64,000 nucleotides of DNA from an uncultured Lachnospiraceae bacterium. GTDB lineage: Bacteria > Bacillota > Clostridia > Lachnospirales > Lachnospiraceae. Below, piece after piece: positions 1-8,938 of the stretch; positions within the stretch are counted from its first letter, which is position 1; each line of letters begins with the position of its first letter. The notes below the pieces were generated by a model, which saw only the letters and a list, made by a program, of their open reading frames with translations, made no database searches and was not told the DNA's origin. The translations under genes and the position numbers were made by a program. The stretch is taken from the NCBI GenBank assembly GCA_947643615.1, contig CANRWO010000001.1, forward strand, positions 1 to 64,000, given 5' to 3'.

Positions 1-668
1 AAAAGGAGCGGAAGACATTGATTCTTTCTTTGTCCCATGATATTAAAACGCCGCTTTCTTCCATTGAACTGTATTCCAAAGCGCTGTCGGAGAATTTATA
101 TGACACACAGGAGAAAAAGGACCAAGCTTTGCAGGGCATTGCAAGGAATGTGAAAGAAATAAAGGGATACGTGAATGAAATTGTAACGGCATCCAGAGAA
201 GACTTTCTGAATTTGGATGTGCGTATGGGAGAGTATTACCTTACGGAGGTTGTGAAAGCCACAGAAAGTTATTATAAGGATAAGCTGTCTGTAATTCACA
301 CCGAATTTCATGTGGATGAAATCTCGGAATGCCTTGTCAAAGGGGATAAGGACCGTATGGCTGAGGTTCTGCAAAATGTTCTGGAAAATGCCATAAAATA
401 TGGTGATGGTAAGAGTATCCGTATTTCGTTTGGAGAGGAAGAGGACTGTAAATTAATACGGATCGAGAACTCGGGGTGTAATCTGAAAAAAGAGGAACTT
501 CCGAATCTTTTCGATTCCTTTTACCGTGGAAGCAATAGTACCGGTATGAAGGGGAACGGTCTGGGGCTTTATATTTGCAAAACACTGATGCGCAAAATGG
601 ATGGTGAAATCTTTGCCGGAATGAAGGAAGATGTTTTTTGCGTGACAATAGTAGTTAGAAAAGCATAA
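1..668 (+). CDS. sensor histidine kinase, C-terminal part (cut by window start)
   Basis: This is the catalytic half of a membrane sensor histidine kinase. The frame is open back to base 1, so the true start and sensor region lie outside the window; the TTG at 18 is only an internal codon. The H-box (SHDIKTPL, phospho-acceptor His near base 36) is followed by the N-box (LENAIKYG), the F-box (FDSFYRGS) and the G2 box (GNGLGLYICK), so the ATPase domain is complete. It lies 225 bp upstream of an FtsX-type permease and its ATPase, the usual neighbourhood of kinases that control peptide-sensing or peptide-resistance ABC transporters. Its response regulator is expected upstream, outside the window. 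The family is certain; the stimulus is unknown. Confidence 0.93.
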   Translation, partial: KERKTLILSLSHDIKTPLSSIELYSKALSENLYDTQEKKDQALQGIARNVKEIKGYVNEIVTASREDFLNLDVRMGEYYLTEVVKATESYYKDKLSVIHTEFHVDEISECLVKGDKDRMAEVLQNVLENAIKYGDGKSIRISFGEEEDCKLIRIENSGCNLKKEELPNLFDSFYRGSNSTGMKGNGLGLYICKTLMRKMDGEIFAGMKEDVFCVTIVVRKA

Positions 669-730
669 TGGATATGATGATTTCAGAGTTACATTTAGTG
701 ACTCTGAAGTTTTTTATGCACACTTCCGAG

Positions 731-865
731 CATGCCTCCAATGGCGGCACAAACAATTTATGAATCGGTTCCTTGTTTGATTTAAGGATTATTTAATAAT
801 TTCTCTTGTAGAATCAATTTGCAGAAGCAAAACAAAAAATTGTTTGTGCCACCAATTGCAGCATG
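731..865. repeat. imperfect 29-bp inverted repeat, 135-bp hairpin (MITE-like or leader structure)
   Basis: Arms 731-759 and 837-865 are 29 nt each and pair imperfectly; the 14 innermost bases (746-759 against 837-850) are perfect complements. Inside are smaller nested repeats, TTGATT (778-783) with AATCAA (812-817) and a central ATTATT/AATAAT, so nearly the whole 135 bp can fold into one long hairpin. It ends 15 bp before the permease ribosome binding site GAGGAGGT (881-888). I see no target-site duplication and no U-run. It could be a small non-autonomous mobile element or a structured leader of the permease mRNA. Confidence 0.6.
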
Positions 866-893
866 ACGGGAAGTTTGAAAGAGGAGGTAAAAA

Positions 894-3272
894 ATGTATC
901 TGAACATACTAAAAAAGGATTTAAAAAGAAAAAGGGCAATGAATATTATTCTTCTATTGTTTATTATTCTTGCCACAATGTTTGTGTCGTCGAGTGTCAA
1001 CAACATTATCAATGTGACCACGGCACTGGACAGTTATTTTGAAATGGCAGACATGCCTGATTATTTTGCGGCTGTCATGAATAAAAATTGTGCCGTTGGC
1101 ATTGATGAAACGGTAAGGTCTGTAAGTGCAGTAGACCGCTATGCAACGGAAAACGTATTGTTTTTATCGCCCGAGAATTTTATCTATGAGGACGGGGATA
1201 TCGTTGTCGAGGGTATGAATCTGATTCAAAGCGACATTTGTATGAATTATTTTCTTTCCGATGGCAGTACCCTTGAAACGGTCAGGCAAGGTGAGTTCTA
1301 TATGCAGGAGGGTGAGGCGGACGCGCTCGGAGTTGATGTGGGCGACAAGCTTACCATAGAATTAAACGGTGTGCGCCGTGAATTTGTTCTTGCGGATAAA
1401 ATAAAGGACGCGCTTTTGGGTTCACAGCAGGTAACGTTTTACCGCTATATCATAAGTAAAGAGGATTTTGAGCGTTTCCTTTCCGCAGAAAATACGGAAA
1501 GATATTACGGCGGTAAGTCTGTTTATATCTATTCTTCCGATATGGAAAAGGTTCTGCCACAGATCAAACCGATTGTAGAGAACAGCGTTCTTACAATGGA
1601 CAGAGCTCTTATGAAATACTTATATGTTTTTGACATGATCGTGGTAGGGATTCTGCTTATCGTAAGCATGATTCTTATTATAACAGCATTTGCAGTTTTA
1701 CGTTTTACTATTTCCTTTACACTTTCCGAGGAATTTCGTGAAATCGGAGTCATGAAGGCGATTGGCATCGGCAATTTCAAAATCCGGGGATTATACCTTG
1801 TGAAATATATAGGGCTTTCTGCAATCGGTGCGGCGATTGGCCTGACTTTAAGTTTCCCCTTCGGTAAAATGCTTATGAGCGTTTCTTCGCAGAACATGAT
1901 TATCGGAAATCAAAGTCCGATTTTGGTAAACATTGTTTGTGCTGTTCTTGTCGTAGCGGTAATTTTATGGTTCTGCTATGGCTGTACAGGCAAGGTTAAG
2001 AAATTGACACCCATTGACGCGATCAGAAACGGCCAGACAGGGGAACGTTTCCGCAAAAAGAGCCTTATGAGTTTAGGGAAATCCAAGCTGTCGATGGCGC
2101 CTTTCCTTGCACTGAATGATATTGTAAGCAGTCCACGGCGTTACAGCATTATCACACTTACATTCTTTTTATGTCTGTCTCTTCTGCTGATACTTTCGGC
2201 AACGGTTTCTACCATAAACAGCGGCAGTCTTGCCGCATCACTTGGATGGGCGGACTGCGATGTCTATCTGGACAGTAAAATCATTGCGGAATGTATGATG
2301 GAAGACGGACACGAAAAGCTTGAAAAGCACCTTGACGAAATGGAACAGACGCTTGCAGAACATGGCATTCCCGCAAAATGCTATCAGGAAATCACATTTA
2401 TGCTGCCCGTATCCTTCGGAGAAAACGAGAGCAATATTTGTATCTATCAAGGCACAGGCTCCACAATGGATATGTATGAATACACGGCAGGAACAGCGCC
2501 GCAGAATACAGATGAAATCGCGATAACACGGATTGCCGCGGATAAGCTGAACGCAACGATTGGTGATACCGTTACGATAAAAACCATTGACGGAGATAAG
2601 GAATATATCATTTCGGCGTTTTTCCAGTCTTTTAACATGGCGGGCAGCGATATCAGGCTTCACACCGATGCGTACATCAATTATGTTCAGGCAGTGAGCG
2701 GCGGCAATACACAGATCACCTTTACGGATCATCCTGACCGCAAGCTGTCAAGCTGGGATATTGAACGGAGAATAGAAGAAATTCAGAGGATTTTTCCCGA
2801 TTATGGAAATATGAGAACCTGCGCCGAAGCAGTAGCGGATATGGTCGGTATCGCGGGAGCTCTTGAAGCGGTAAAATCCCTTGTGGCTGTTTTCACAATC
2901 GTATTAGCTGCACTCATAACCGTACTGATGGAGCGCTCTTTTATCGCAAAGGAGCAGGGCGAAATCGCGCTCATGAAAGCCATAGGCACACGAAACGGAA
3001 AGATTTATGCATACCACACATTGCGATTTACATTTGTGGGAATGACTGCGGTAATTATGGGGGAAATTTTTGCAATACCGCTTACGCACTTATGTTTTGA
3101 CCCCATTTTTAAAATGGCGGGTATGGAGCTTGCACCCGCTTACGTTATCAATCCTGTTGAAATGTATCTGATTTTCCCTGTTGTCATTCTTGTCACAACA
3201 ACTGTCAGTGCATTTTTGACCGCGCTTTACACAAGGAAAATCAAGGCTTCCGACACTGCGAACATTGAGTAA
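894..3272 (+). CDS. ABC transporter permease, FtsX/MacB-like (792 aa)
   Basis: This is a membrane permease of an FtsX-type ABC system. There is an N-terminal membrane segment (about residues 15-40), then a large extracytoplasmic region, then a three-helix FtsX domain (about 245-385). A second extracytoplasmic region follows, then a second FtsX domain (about 650-780). Both FtsX domains carry the cytoplasmic coupling motif, EFREIGVMKAIG and QGEIALMKAIG. The start has a strong site (GAGGAGGT, 5 nt upstream). The partner ATPase follows after 60 bp, and a kinase precedes. Such systems sense or remove antimicrobial peptides or act mechanically on envelope enzymes; the substrate cannot be told. The permease-before-ATPase order is the reverse of the common BceAB order, and the block is visibly AT-richer than the genes to its right. 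Confidence 0.88.
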   Translation: MYLNILKKDLKRKRAMNIILLLFIILATMFVSSSVNNIINVTTALDSYFEMADMPDYFAAVMNKNCAVGIDETVRSVSAVDRYATENVLFLSPENFIYEDGDIVVEGMNLIQSDICMNYFLSDGSTLETVRQGEFYMQEGEADALGVDVGDKLTIELNGVRREFVLADKIKDALLGSQQVTFYRYIISKEDFERFLSAENTERYYGGKSVYIYSSDMEKVLPQIKPIVENSVLTMDRALMKYLYVFDMIVVGILLIVSMILIITAFAVLRFTISFTLSEEFREIGVMKAIGIGNFKIRGLYLVKYIGLSAIGAAIGLTLSFPFGKMLMSVSSQNMIIGNQSPILVNIVCAVLVVAVILWFCYGCTGKVKKLTPIDAIRNGQTGERFRKKSLMSLGKSKLSMAPFLALNDIVSSPRRYSIITLTFFLCLSLLLILSATVSTINSGSLAASLGWADCDVYLDSKIIAECMMEDGHEKLEKHLDEMEQTLAEHGIPAKCYQEITFMLPVSFGENESNICIYQGTGSTMDMYEYTAGTAPQNTDEIAITRIAADKLNATIGDTVTIKTIDGDKEYIISAFFQSFNMAGSDIRLHTDAYINYVQAVSGGNTQITFTDHPDRKLSSWDIERRIEEIQRIFPDYGNMRTCAEAVADMVGIAGALEAVKSLVAVFTIVLAALITVLMERSFIAKEQGEIALMKAIGTRNGKIYAYHTLRFTFVGMTAVIMGEIFAIPLTHLCFDPIFKMAGMELAPAYVINPVEMYLIFPVVILVTTTVSAFLTALYTRKIKASDTANIE

Positions 3273-3332
3273 CTTCAAATCAAATTTTAAGATTAAATAT
3301 TAGAAATCAATAGATTAAGAAAGGAACCAATT

Positions 3333-4094
3333 ATGAATATCTTAGAAGTAAAAGACCTCTGCAAAACATATATCGTAAACAAACGCCAGAACAACGTTTT
3401 GAAAAATGTAAACTTTACCGTTTCTGAAGGCGAAATGGTAGCCGTTATGGGGCCGTCTGGTTCGGGTAAATCAACTCTCCTGTATGCCGTTTCGAGCATG
3501 GATTCCATTAGCGCAGGCGAAGTAAAATTCTGTGGAAAGAACATTGCAGAAATGGGTGAAAAGAAGCTTGCAGACTTACGTCTTGATGAAATGGGCTTTA
3601 TCTTTCAGCAGATGTATATGCTTAAAAATCTCACCGTTCTCGACAATATTATTCTTCCTGCGGTACAATCTGATAAGAATACCGAAACACGTAAGGAAAC
3701 GGTCCGGCGTGGACAGGATTTAATGCGTAAGCTGGGTATTATTGATATTGTCGATAACGATATCAATGAAGTTTCAGGAGGGCAGCTTCAGAGGGCCTGC
3801 ATCTGCAGGAGTATGATTAATATGCCCAAGGTCTTATTTGCGGACGAGCCTACGGGAGCTTTGAACAGAACTGCGTCAAATGAGGTAATGGAGGAGCTGG
3901 TAAAGTTAAACAAAGAAGGAACAACGATTATGATGGTAACCCATGACGCAAAGGTAGCAGCAAAGTGTTCCAGAGTGTTGTATATTGTAGATGGTAACAT
4001 TAAGGGCGAGTATATAAGTCCTAAAGACTTAGGGATAAAGGAGAAGGATAGGGAGAGACTGTTAAATAACTGGCTATTGGAACTGGGATGGTAA
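3333..4094 (+). CDS. ABC transporter ATP-binding protein, LolD/MacB type (253 aa)
   Basis: This is the nucleotide-binding subunit of the preceding FtsX-type permease. Walker A is GPSGSGKST (residues 40-48), the signature is VSGGQLQR, Walker B is VLFADEPTGAL and the switch His lies in MMVTHD. The D-loop reads GALNR, with Asn where many ATPases have Asp; this is common in bacitracin-type ATPases. About 30 residues follow the switch region. The start is preceded by AGAAAGGA. It lies 60 bp after the permease in the same direction, so the two are probably one transcript. Its last codons overlap the remnant response-regulator frame that starts at 4088. Confidence 0.92.
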   Translation: MNILEVKDLCKTYIVNKRQNNVLKNVNFTVSEGEMVAVMGPSGSGKSTLLYAVSSMDSISAGEVKFCGKNIAEMGEKKLADLRLDEMGFIFQQMYMLKNLTVLDNIILPAVQSDKNTETRKETVRRGQDLMRKLGIIDIVDNDINEVSGGQLQRACICRSMINMPKVLFADEPTGALNRTASNEVMEELVKLNKEGTTIMMVTHDAKVAAKCSRVLYIVDGNIKGEYISPKDLGIKEKDRERLLNNWLLELGW

Positions 4095-4285
4095 GTATAT
4101 TATTAATTGAAAAACCGAAATTTGAAATGGCTTCTGAGGATATTGCTGTTGGATGTTACGCTGTCGGATGGGACGACTTAGATATTTGCAAGGTAGTACG
4201 GAAGGTTCCTCCGTGCCGATTATATTCCTGACTGCTTTGGATGTAGAAGTCAGGAATATAAAGGGGCATGGAATATTATGCAAAC
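4088..4285 (+). pseudogene. decayed response-regulator receiver-domain remnant
   Basis: The frame from the ATG at 4088, which overlaps the ATPase stop, begins MVSILLIEKPKF, like the first strand of an OmpR-type receiver domain, and continues to DLDICKVVRK before a stop at 4229-4231. About 4203-4275 in another frame reads VPIIFLTALDVEVRNIKGHG, which closely resembles the receiver stretch around the conserved Thr. Reading from one frame into the other needs a frameshift near 4200. The region that should hold the phospho-accepting Asp is missing, and no DNA-binding domain follows. It runs into the 3' end of the convergent exporter gene. I read it as a relic of a regulator once linked to the adjacent kinase/transporter block; the similarity is judged by eye. 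Confidence 0.6.
4220..4261. terminator. perfect 14-bp inverted repeat between convergent genes
   Basis: Arms 4220-4233 and 4248-4261 are perfect 14-nt complements around a 14-nt loop. The repeat lies between the rightward ATPase gene and the leftward exporter gene, which ends at 4276. Neither side has a clean U-run, so termination is an inference from position and stem strength. The stem lies inside the response-regulator remnant. Confidence 0.5.
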
Positions 4286-6015
4286 TGGCTGTTATAAAGA
4301 GCGGCGTATCTTCCGTTTTTATGCATCAGCTCTTCATGGTTTCCAACTTCTTTGATATCTTCGTCCTCCATATATAAAATCATATCAGCATCGCGGATGG
4401 TAGAGAGACGGTGGGCAATCACAAAACTGGTACGGCCTTTCATAAGCCGTGCCATAGCCTGCTGGATCAAAACCTCCGTATGGGTATCTACGTTGCTTGT
4501 GGCCTCGTCCAGGATCATGATCTCAGGATCAGAAGCGATGGCACGGGCAATGGTGAGGAGCTGACGTTCGCCCTGAGAAATATTTTCTGCGCCCTTCGAC
4601 AGCTCCATATCATAGCCGCCGGGAAGTGTTTTGATAAAATTATGGGCACAGGCGGACTTTGCCGAAGCAATGATTTTGTTTCGGTCCATATTTTCTTCCG
4701 CATATCCCAGGTTATCGGCAATGGTTCCCTCAAAAAGCCATGTGTCCTGTAAGACCATGCCGAAGCGATCCCGCAGCTCTTCTCTTGGCATATCGCATAT
4801 ATTCACGCCGTCTACTGTGATGGATCCGCTGTTTATTTCATAGAAGCGCATTAACAAGTTGATCAGGGTTGTTTTGCCGGCGCCGGTTGGGCCTACGATG
4901 GCAACCTTTTGGCCGGGTTTTACGGTCAAATCCACACGGTTCATCAGCATACGGTCAGGTGTATATCCAAACTGGACATTTTGGAAGGTTACACTGCCGG
5001 AACGATCTTCCGGAATGATTCCATGCTCTGTTTCCGGCAGCTCTTCCTCCGCGTCCAGCAAAGCAAATATCCGGTCTCCGGCGGCTTTTGCCGCACCAAA
5101 GCTTCCCGCCATACCTGCCAGTGAGGAAAAAGGTTCGGCAAAACGGCGGGTATATTCCAGCATGGCCTGCACATTTCCTACGGCAATAAAACCAGCGATG
5201 GCACGCAGGCAGCCAATTGCGGCACAGGCTACATACCCCATATCGTTTACGAAGGTAGTGATCGGACTGACCGCTCCTGCGGTGGTTTCCGCCTTATAGG
5301 AACTGTTCTTCAGCTCCTCGTTCAGCACAGAAAAATGCTGTTTCGCCTGCTCTTGATAATTGAAGGACTGAACGACCTGCTGGCCGTTATACATTTCCTC
5401 AATATATCCGTTGAGCTGTCCCAACAGCTTCTGCTGCTTCCCGTAATGCCTGCCGCCGGATTTCATAACGCCTGCCGCGCTGAGCAGGGACAGGGGCACC
5501 ATGATGACCGGAATCAGCGTCAGCTTCGGACTGATCGCCAGCATCATACAAAGAATCCCGATGGCGGTAACTGCCTGTGTGACAATGGAAGTAAGGCTCT
5601 GGCTGACGGTATTGTTGATGGTATCCACATCATTTGTAATTACGCTGAGGATATCGCCGTGAGTATGGGTATCGTAGTAATTCAGTTTTAACCTGTGCAT
5701 TTTTCCGTCAATATCACTCCGGATCTCACGCATGACATTTGCAGTGATCCCTGCCATGTGGAATCCCTGCAGGAAAGAAAAAAATTGGGATATCAAATAC
5801 AGGCATACCAGTGCCGTAAGCAGCCGGAGAATGGTTTCCCAATAAAATACGCCGTCCCGGATGCAGTCAAACAGGGTTGTTGTGACCTGGCCGGTGACAA
5901 AGGGCGCCATGACTGTGAAAATCGTGCTGACGGAAGCAAACAGCAGGACAAAAAACAGCCGCAGCCGATGGGGTTTCAAATACTTGAGAAGTCGTTTGAA
6001 TGTGTTTTCTTTCAT
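4276..6015 (-). CDS. heterodimeric ABC exporter, canonical-Walker-B half (579 aa)
   Basis: This is a half-transporter with an N-terminal six-helix exporter domain (about residues 15-320) and a C-terminal ATPase. Walker A is GPTGAGKTT and Walker B is IMILDEATSNVD with the catalytic Glu. The signature is degenerate, ISQGERQ instead of LSGGQ. The upstream half (6017-7741) has the complementary pattern, which is the hallmark of BmrCD/LmrCD-like heterodimers with one impaired ATP site. The ATG lies 1 bp after the stop of that gene and its ribosome binding site (GAAAGGAGG) is inside it, so translation is coupled. A MerR gene divergent from the operon suggests drug- or stress-induced efflux; the substrate is unknown. 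Confidence 0.92.
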   Translation of the reverse strand: MKENTFKRLLKYLKPHRLRLFFVLLFASVSTIFTVMAPFVTGQVTTTLFDCIRDGVFYWETILRLLTALVCLYLISQFFSFLQGFHMAGITANVMREIRSDIDGKMHRLKLNYYDTHTHGDILSVITNDVDTINNTVSQSLTSIVTQAVTAIGILCMMLAISPKLTLIPVIMVPLSLLSAAGVMKSGGRHYGKQQKLLGQLNGYIEEMYNGQQVVQSFNYQEQAKQHFSVLNEELKNSSYKAETTAGAVSPITTFVNDMGYVACAAIGCLRAIAGFIAVGNVQAMLEYTRRFAEPFSSLAGMAGSFGAAKAAGDRIFALLDAEEELPETEHGIIPEDRSGSVTFQNVQFGYTPDRMLMNRVDLTVKPGQKVAIVGPTGAGKTTLINLLMRFYEINSGSITVDGVNICDMPREELRDRFGMVLQDTWLFEGTIADNLGYAEENMDRNKIIASAKSACAHNFIKTLPGGYDMELSKGAENISQGERQLLTIARAIASDPEIMILDEATSNVDTHTEVLIQQAMARLMKGRTSFVIAHRLSTIRDADMILYMEDEDIKEVGNHEELMHKNGRYAALYNSQFA

Positions 6016-6016
6016 G

Positions 6017-7741
6017 TCAGACAGCCTCCTTTCCCAACTGTATTTCTGCGATCTCGCGGTAGAGTGGACAGGTATCCAAAAGCTCTTTATGGGTTCCCTG
6101 TCCCACGATCATGCCGTCGTCAATCACCAGAATACGGTCTGCGTCCAAAATTGTGCTGACCCGCTGGGCCACCATAATGACAGTGGCATTGCCCATAGCG
6201 GCTTTCAGGTTTTTCCGGAGTGTCTGGTCGGTTTTCATATCCAGGGCGGAAAAACTGTCGTCAAAGACATAAATTTCAGGTTCTTTCATAACTGCCCTTG
6301 CAATGGCCATACGTTGGCGCTGCCCTCCGGAAAGATTCGTCCCGCCCTGTGCAACCGCGTCGTGATACCCGTTTTCCTTTTTCAAAATAAATTCCTCGGC
6401 ACAGGCGATCCCGGCTGCCCTCTGCCAGTCCTGCTTGGTTCCATCGATTTTTCCAAGATTCAGGTTAGAAGAAATATCGCCGGAAAAGAGAATGTTTTTC
6501 TGCGGGACATAGCCGATCAGGGAGCGTAGTTCATCCAACGCGTAGTCCTTTGCGTTGATACCGTCTATCAGGATTTCCCCAAACAAGGGATCGTACAGCC
6601 GTGGGATCAGCTTCAGAATACTGGATTTGCCCCTTCCGGTGCCGCCGATGATTGCAGTAATCTCTCCCGGGTGGGTCTCAAAGCTGACATCTTTTAAAAT
6701 AGGCTCCGGCGCTCCGGGATAGGCAAAGGTTACGTGACGGAACTCCACAGTAGAACGGAGAGGCCGGTCCTGCAAAGAGAAGGAACCGTCCCGGATGCTT
6801 GTCTCCGTTTCCAACACTTCCGCAATACGTTTGGAGCAGGCATACGCTGTCGGAAACATCATGATCACAAGGGCCAACATCATCACCGACATCAGTACCA
6901 TACTGATATACTGGCTGTTGGCTACCAGGGAACCTACTTCCATGGCGCCTGTCTCTACATAATGTGCGCCAAGTCCCAAAACCGCCGCTGTGGTCACGCC
7001 AAAGATCACATTGATAACCGGCAGTAAAAGGCTGGTAACCCGGCCGGAGGCCATGGCAGTTGAAGCATAATCAATATTTGCATCGCCGAAACGGCGGCTT
7101 TCGGACTTTTGTTTATTGAAGGCACGGATGACCCGTACCCCTTCTAAAGATTCCAGAAACAGCCGGTTGATTTTGTCAAGCTTTTGTCTGAGCATCACCG
7201 AATAGCGGGAAGCAAGCAGAATGACAATGCCGCACCCAACCAATAATACCGGGATGGATATGGTGAGGACTGAGCTGACCTGTCCGCCGGTAGCGGAAGA
7301 GAAAACCAATCCGGCCATTGCCATCATAGGCGCAAGGATACCGATCCGCAAAAGCATGACCAGGAAATTCTGTACATTTGTAATATCGGAAGTGCTCCGT
7401 GCGACTAAGCTGGCAGTGCCAAACTTATCAAGCTCAACGGCAGAAAAGTCCTGCACCTTTTCAAAAACCTGTTCCCGCAGCCTGGCGGAGAAATCCGTGG
7501 AAATACGGGAAGCAATCCGCAGGGCCAGGAAATTGATGATACAGGCAAGTGCTGTAATGCCTGCCATCACGGCGGCAAGTATATAAATGGCGCTGCGTGA
7601 AGAAGCGGTTACGCCGCCGGTGATCATTTGGGACAGCAGCGAGGGCAGCATCATTTCTGCAACCGCTGCAAACAAGACCAGGACGGACAGCAGAACAACC
7701 TGTCGTCCTTTTAATTTAACCTTTGAAAAAATAGTTTTCAT
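6017..7741 (-). CDS. heterodimeric ABC exporter, degenerate-Walker-B half (574 aa)
   Basis: This is the first half of the exporter: about six membrane helices (residues 15-310) followed by an ATPase domain. Walker A is GGTGRGKSS and the signature is canonical (LSGGQRQ). Walker B is YVFDDSFSALD, with Asp where the catalytic Glu should be, so this subunit contributes the inactive half of the asymmetric ATP-site pair. I chose the ATG at 7741 because AAAGGAG lies 6 nt upstream; an in-frame extension to 7786 has no such site. Upstream are a 34-codon ORF and a promoter with a 19-bp spacer overlapping the MerR gene start, so this is probably a MerR-activated efflux operon. Confidence 0.92.
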   Translation of the reverse strand: MKTIFSKVKLKGRQVVLLSVLVLFAAVAEMMLPSLLSQMITGGVTASSRSAIYILAAVMAGITALACIINFLALRIASRISTDFSARLREQVFEKVQDFSAVELDKFGTASLVARSTSDITNVQNFLVMLLRIGILAPMMAMAGLVFSSATGGQVSSVLTISIPVLLVGCGIVILLASRYSVMLRQKLDKINRLFLESLEGVRVIRAFNKQKSESRRFGDANIDYASTAMASGRVTSLLLPVINVIFGVTTAAVLGLGAHYVETGAMEVGSLVANSQYISMVLMSVMMLALVIMMFPTAYACSKRIAEVLETETSIRDGSFSLQDRPLRSTVEFRHVTFAYPGAPEPILKDVSFETHPGEITAIIGGTGRGKSSILKLIPRLYDPLFGEILIDGINAKDYALDELRSLIGYVPQKNILFSGDISSNLNLGKIDGTKQDWQRAAGIACAEEFILKKENGYHDAVAQGGTNLSGGQRQRMAIARAVMKEPEIYVFDDSFSALDMKTDQTLRKNLKAAMGNATVIMVAQRVSTILDADRILVIDDGMIVGQGTHKELLDTCPLYREIAEIQLGKEAV

Positions 7742-7755
7742 GAAATGCTCCTTTC

Positions 7756-7860
7756 TCATGCTGCCAGCCTGATCCCGGACAACCAAAACATAAGGTTCCC
7801 CAAGGCGTATCGCTGCAGATCCATATATTCCTGCGGGGAATCAGCGCTTACAAGTTTCAT
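7756..7860 (-). CDS. possible 34-aa leader peptide of the exporter operon
   Basis: This short ORF starts at an ATG 5 nt after a GGAGG site and encodes 34 residues beginning MKLVSADSPQEYMDLQRY. It ends 15 bp upstream of the exporter start, so it lies in the exporter transcript between promoter and first gene. The strong ribosome binding site and the close spacing argue that it is translated. It resembles no family I know and has no export signal. It may be a leader peptide or simply a small conserved protein. Confidence 0.4.
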   Translation of the reverse strand: MKLVSADSPQEYMDLQRYALGNLMFWLSGIRLAA

Positions 7861-8017
7861 ATGAACCTCCATTCCGCCGTGTTTATGCGCAGGCGTGCGG
7901 GCCGAATGCCGGATTCGGCTCACACAATTTGTGCCGCACATCTGGAAAAAAATTTTCAAACATGCTCCAGCGCATAATGCCGCTCCTGTCTTCTTGTAAT
8001 TCCCTTTATCTTTTGGT

Positions 8018-8048
8018 ATCATAAAGTGTACAGTAACTGTAAAGTCAA
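8018..8048 (-). promoter_or_regulatory. MerR-type promoter/operator of the exporter operon
   Basis: Read leftward, a -35 TTGACT (8043-8048) and a -10 TATGAT (8018-8023) are separated by 19 bp, the overlong spacer typical of promoters activated by DNA distortion through MerR proteins. The spacer contains the dyad TACAGTAACTGTA (8029-8041 on the + strand). The site lies directly in front of the MerR start codon (8060), so the bound regulator can also control its own gene. Confidence 0.82.
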
Positions 8049-8059
8049 GAGGTTTTACA

Positions 8060-8893
8060 ATGAAAAATAAAAATTTTTTATACACCACGGGACAGTTTGC
8101 AAAGCTCAATGGTATCAACAAACGCACGTTGCACTATTATGATGAGATTGGATTGTTTTCGCCTGAATTCAAAGAAGAGAACGGATATCGCTATTACACC
8201 TGTTTCCAGACAGTGCAGTTGGAAATGATTCTAATGCTGAGAAAAATCGGCTTATCTATTGAAGAGATCATCCGATACCAGCAGAGTCCTTCCGGTGCTT
8301 CCCTTGCGGAATTGATTACCGGAAAAAAGCGTTTGATTGATAAGTCCATTCAGGAACTGCTGAATACAAAAAATTTTTTGGAACAGAAATCAAACAAACT
8401 TGCTATGAGCCTGGCAGCAGAACATGGGAAAATAGAGATGGTCACGCTTCCCCAACAGCGCATTTTGTTAAGCGGACCGATTACAGGCGCATATGATGAT
8501 GATGACTTTGCAGTCGCCGGAGATTTTTCCCTGCGGCTGAAGTCAGTATTCGGCCTTTATGATAATTTCGGAAGCCGGATTTTGGCGGAGCATATTTTAA
8601 ATGGCAACTACCACAGCTACGACTGTTTCTTTGCCTACGGAAGAGAAGATATAGAAATTTTTGATGCAATAAGGCCTGCAGGCGTGTACCTGAGAACCTA
8701 TTGCATCGGTGGCTGGGACAGGCTGGAGGAGGTGTACCGGAAGATTTGCGGGTATGCCAGGGAGCATTGCCTGGAATTGCCGGGGTATGCTTATGAGGAA
8801 GGCCTGAATGAAATGTCCCTGCAGAACCGGGAGGATTACATCACGATGGTTACGGTGGGCCTGCAGAAATGTAGACAGGGAGGGGGCCCATAG
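8060..8893 (+). CDS. MerR-family regulator with C-terminal ligand domain (277 aa)
   Basis: This is a cytoplasmic transcription regulator. Residues 5-75 form the MerR winged helix ([20 protein letters not shown], then a wing with NGYRYY). A coiled-coil dimer helix runs to about 120, and residues 130-277 look like a GyrI/BmrR-like effector-binding domain. It is transcribed away from the exporter operon, whose 19-bp-spacer promoter overlaps this gene's start, so it most likely activates the exporter when a hydrophobic drug or metabolite binds. The ligand cannot be read from the sequence. Confidence 0.9.
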   Translation: MKNKNFLYTTGQFAKLNGINKRTLHYYDEIGLFSPEFKEENGYRYYTCFQTVQLEMILMLRKIGLSIEEIIRYQQSPSGASLAELITGKKRLIDKSIQELLNTKNFLEQKSNKLAMSLAAEHGKIEMVTLPQQRILLSGPITGAYDDDDFAVAGDFSLRLKSVFGLYDNFGSRILAEHILNGNYHSYDCFFAYGREDIEIFDAIRPAGVYLRTYCIGGWDRLEEVYRKICGYAREHCLELPGYAYEEGLNEMSLQNREDYITMVTVGLQKCRQGGGP

Positions 8894-8938
8894 TCCTGTT
8901 ACATGTGTCTGCAAGCTACTGGAATGTGGTGGGTGTCA

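Noticed and set aside
731..865. Insertion sequence
   Set aside because: No transposase and no target duplication; too short.
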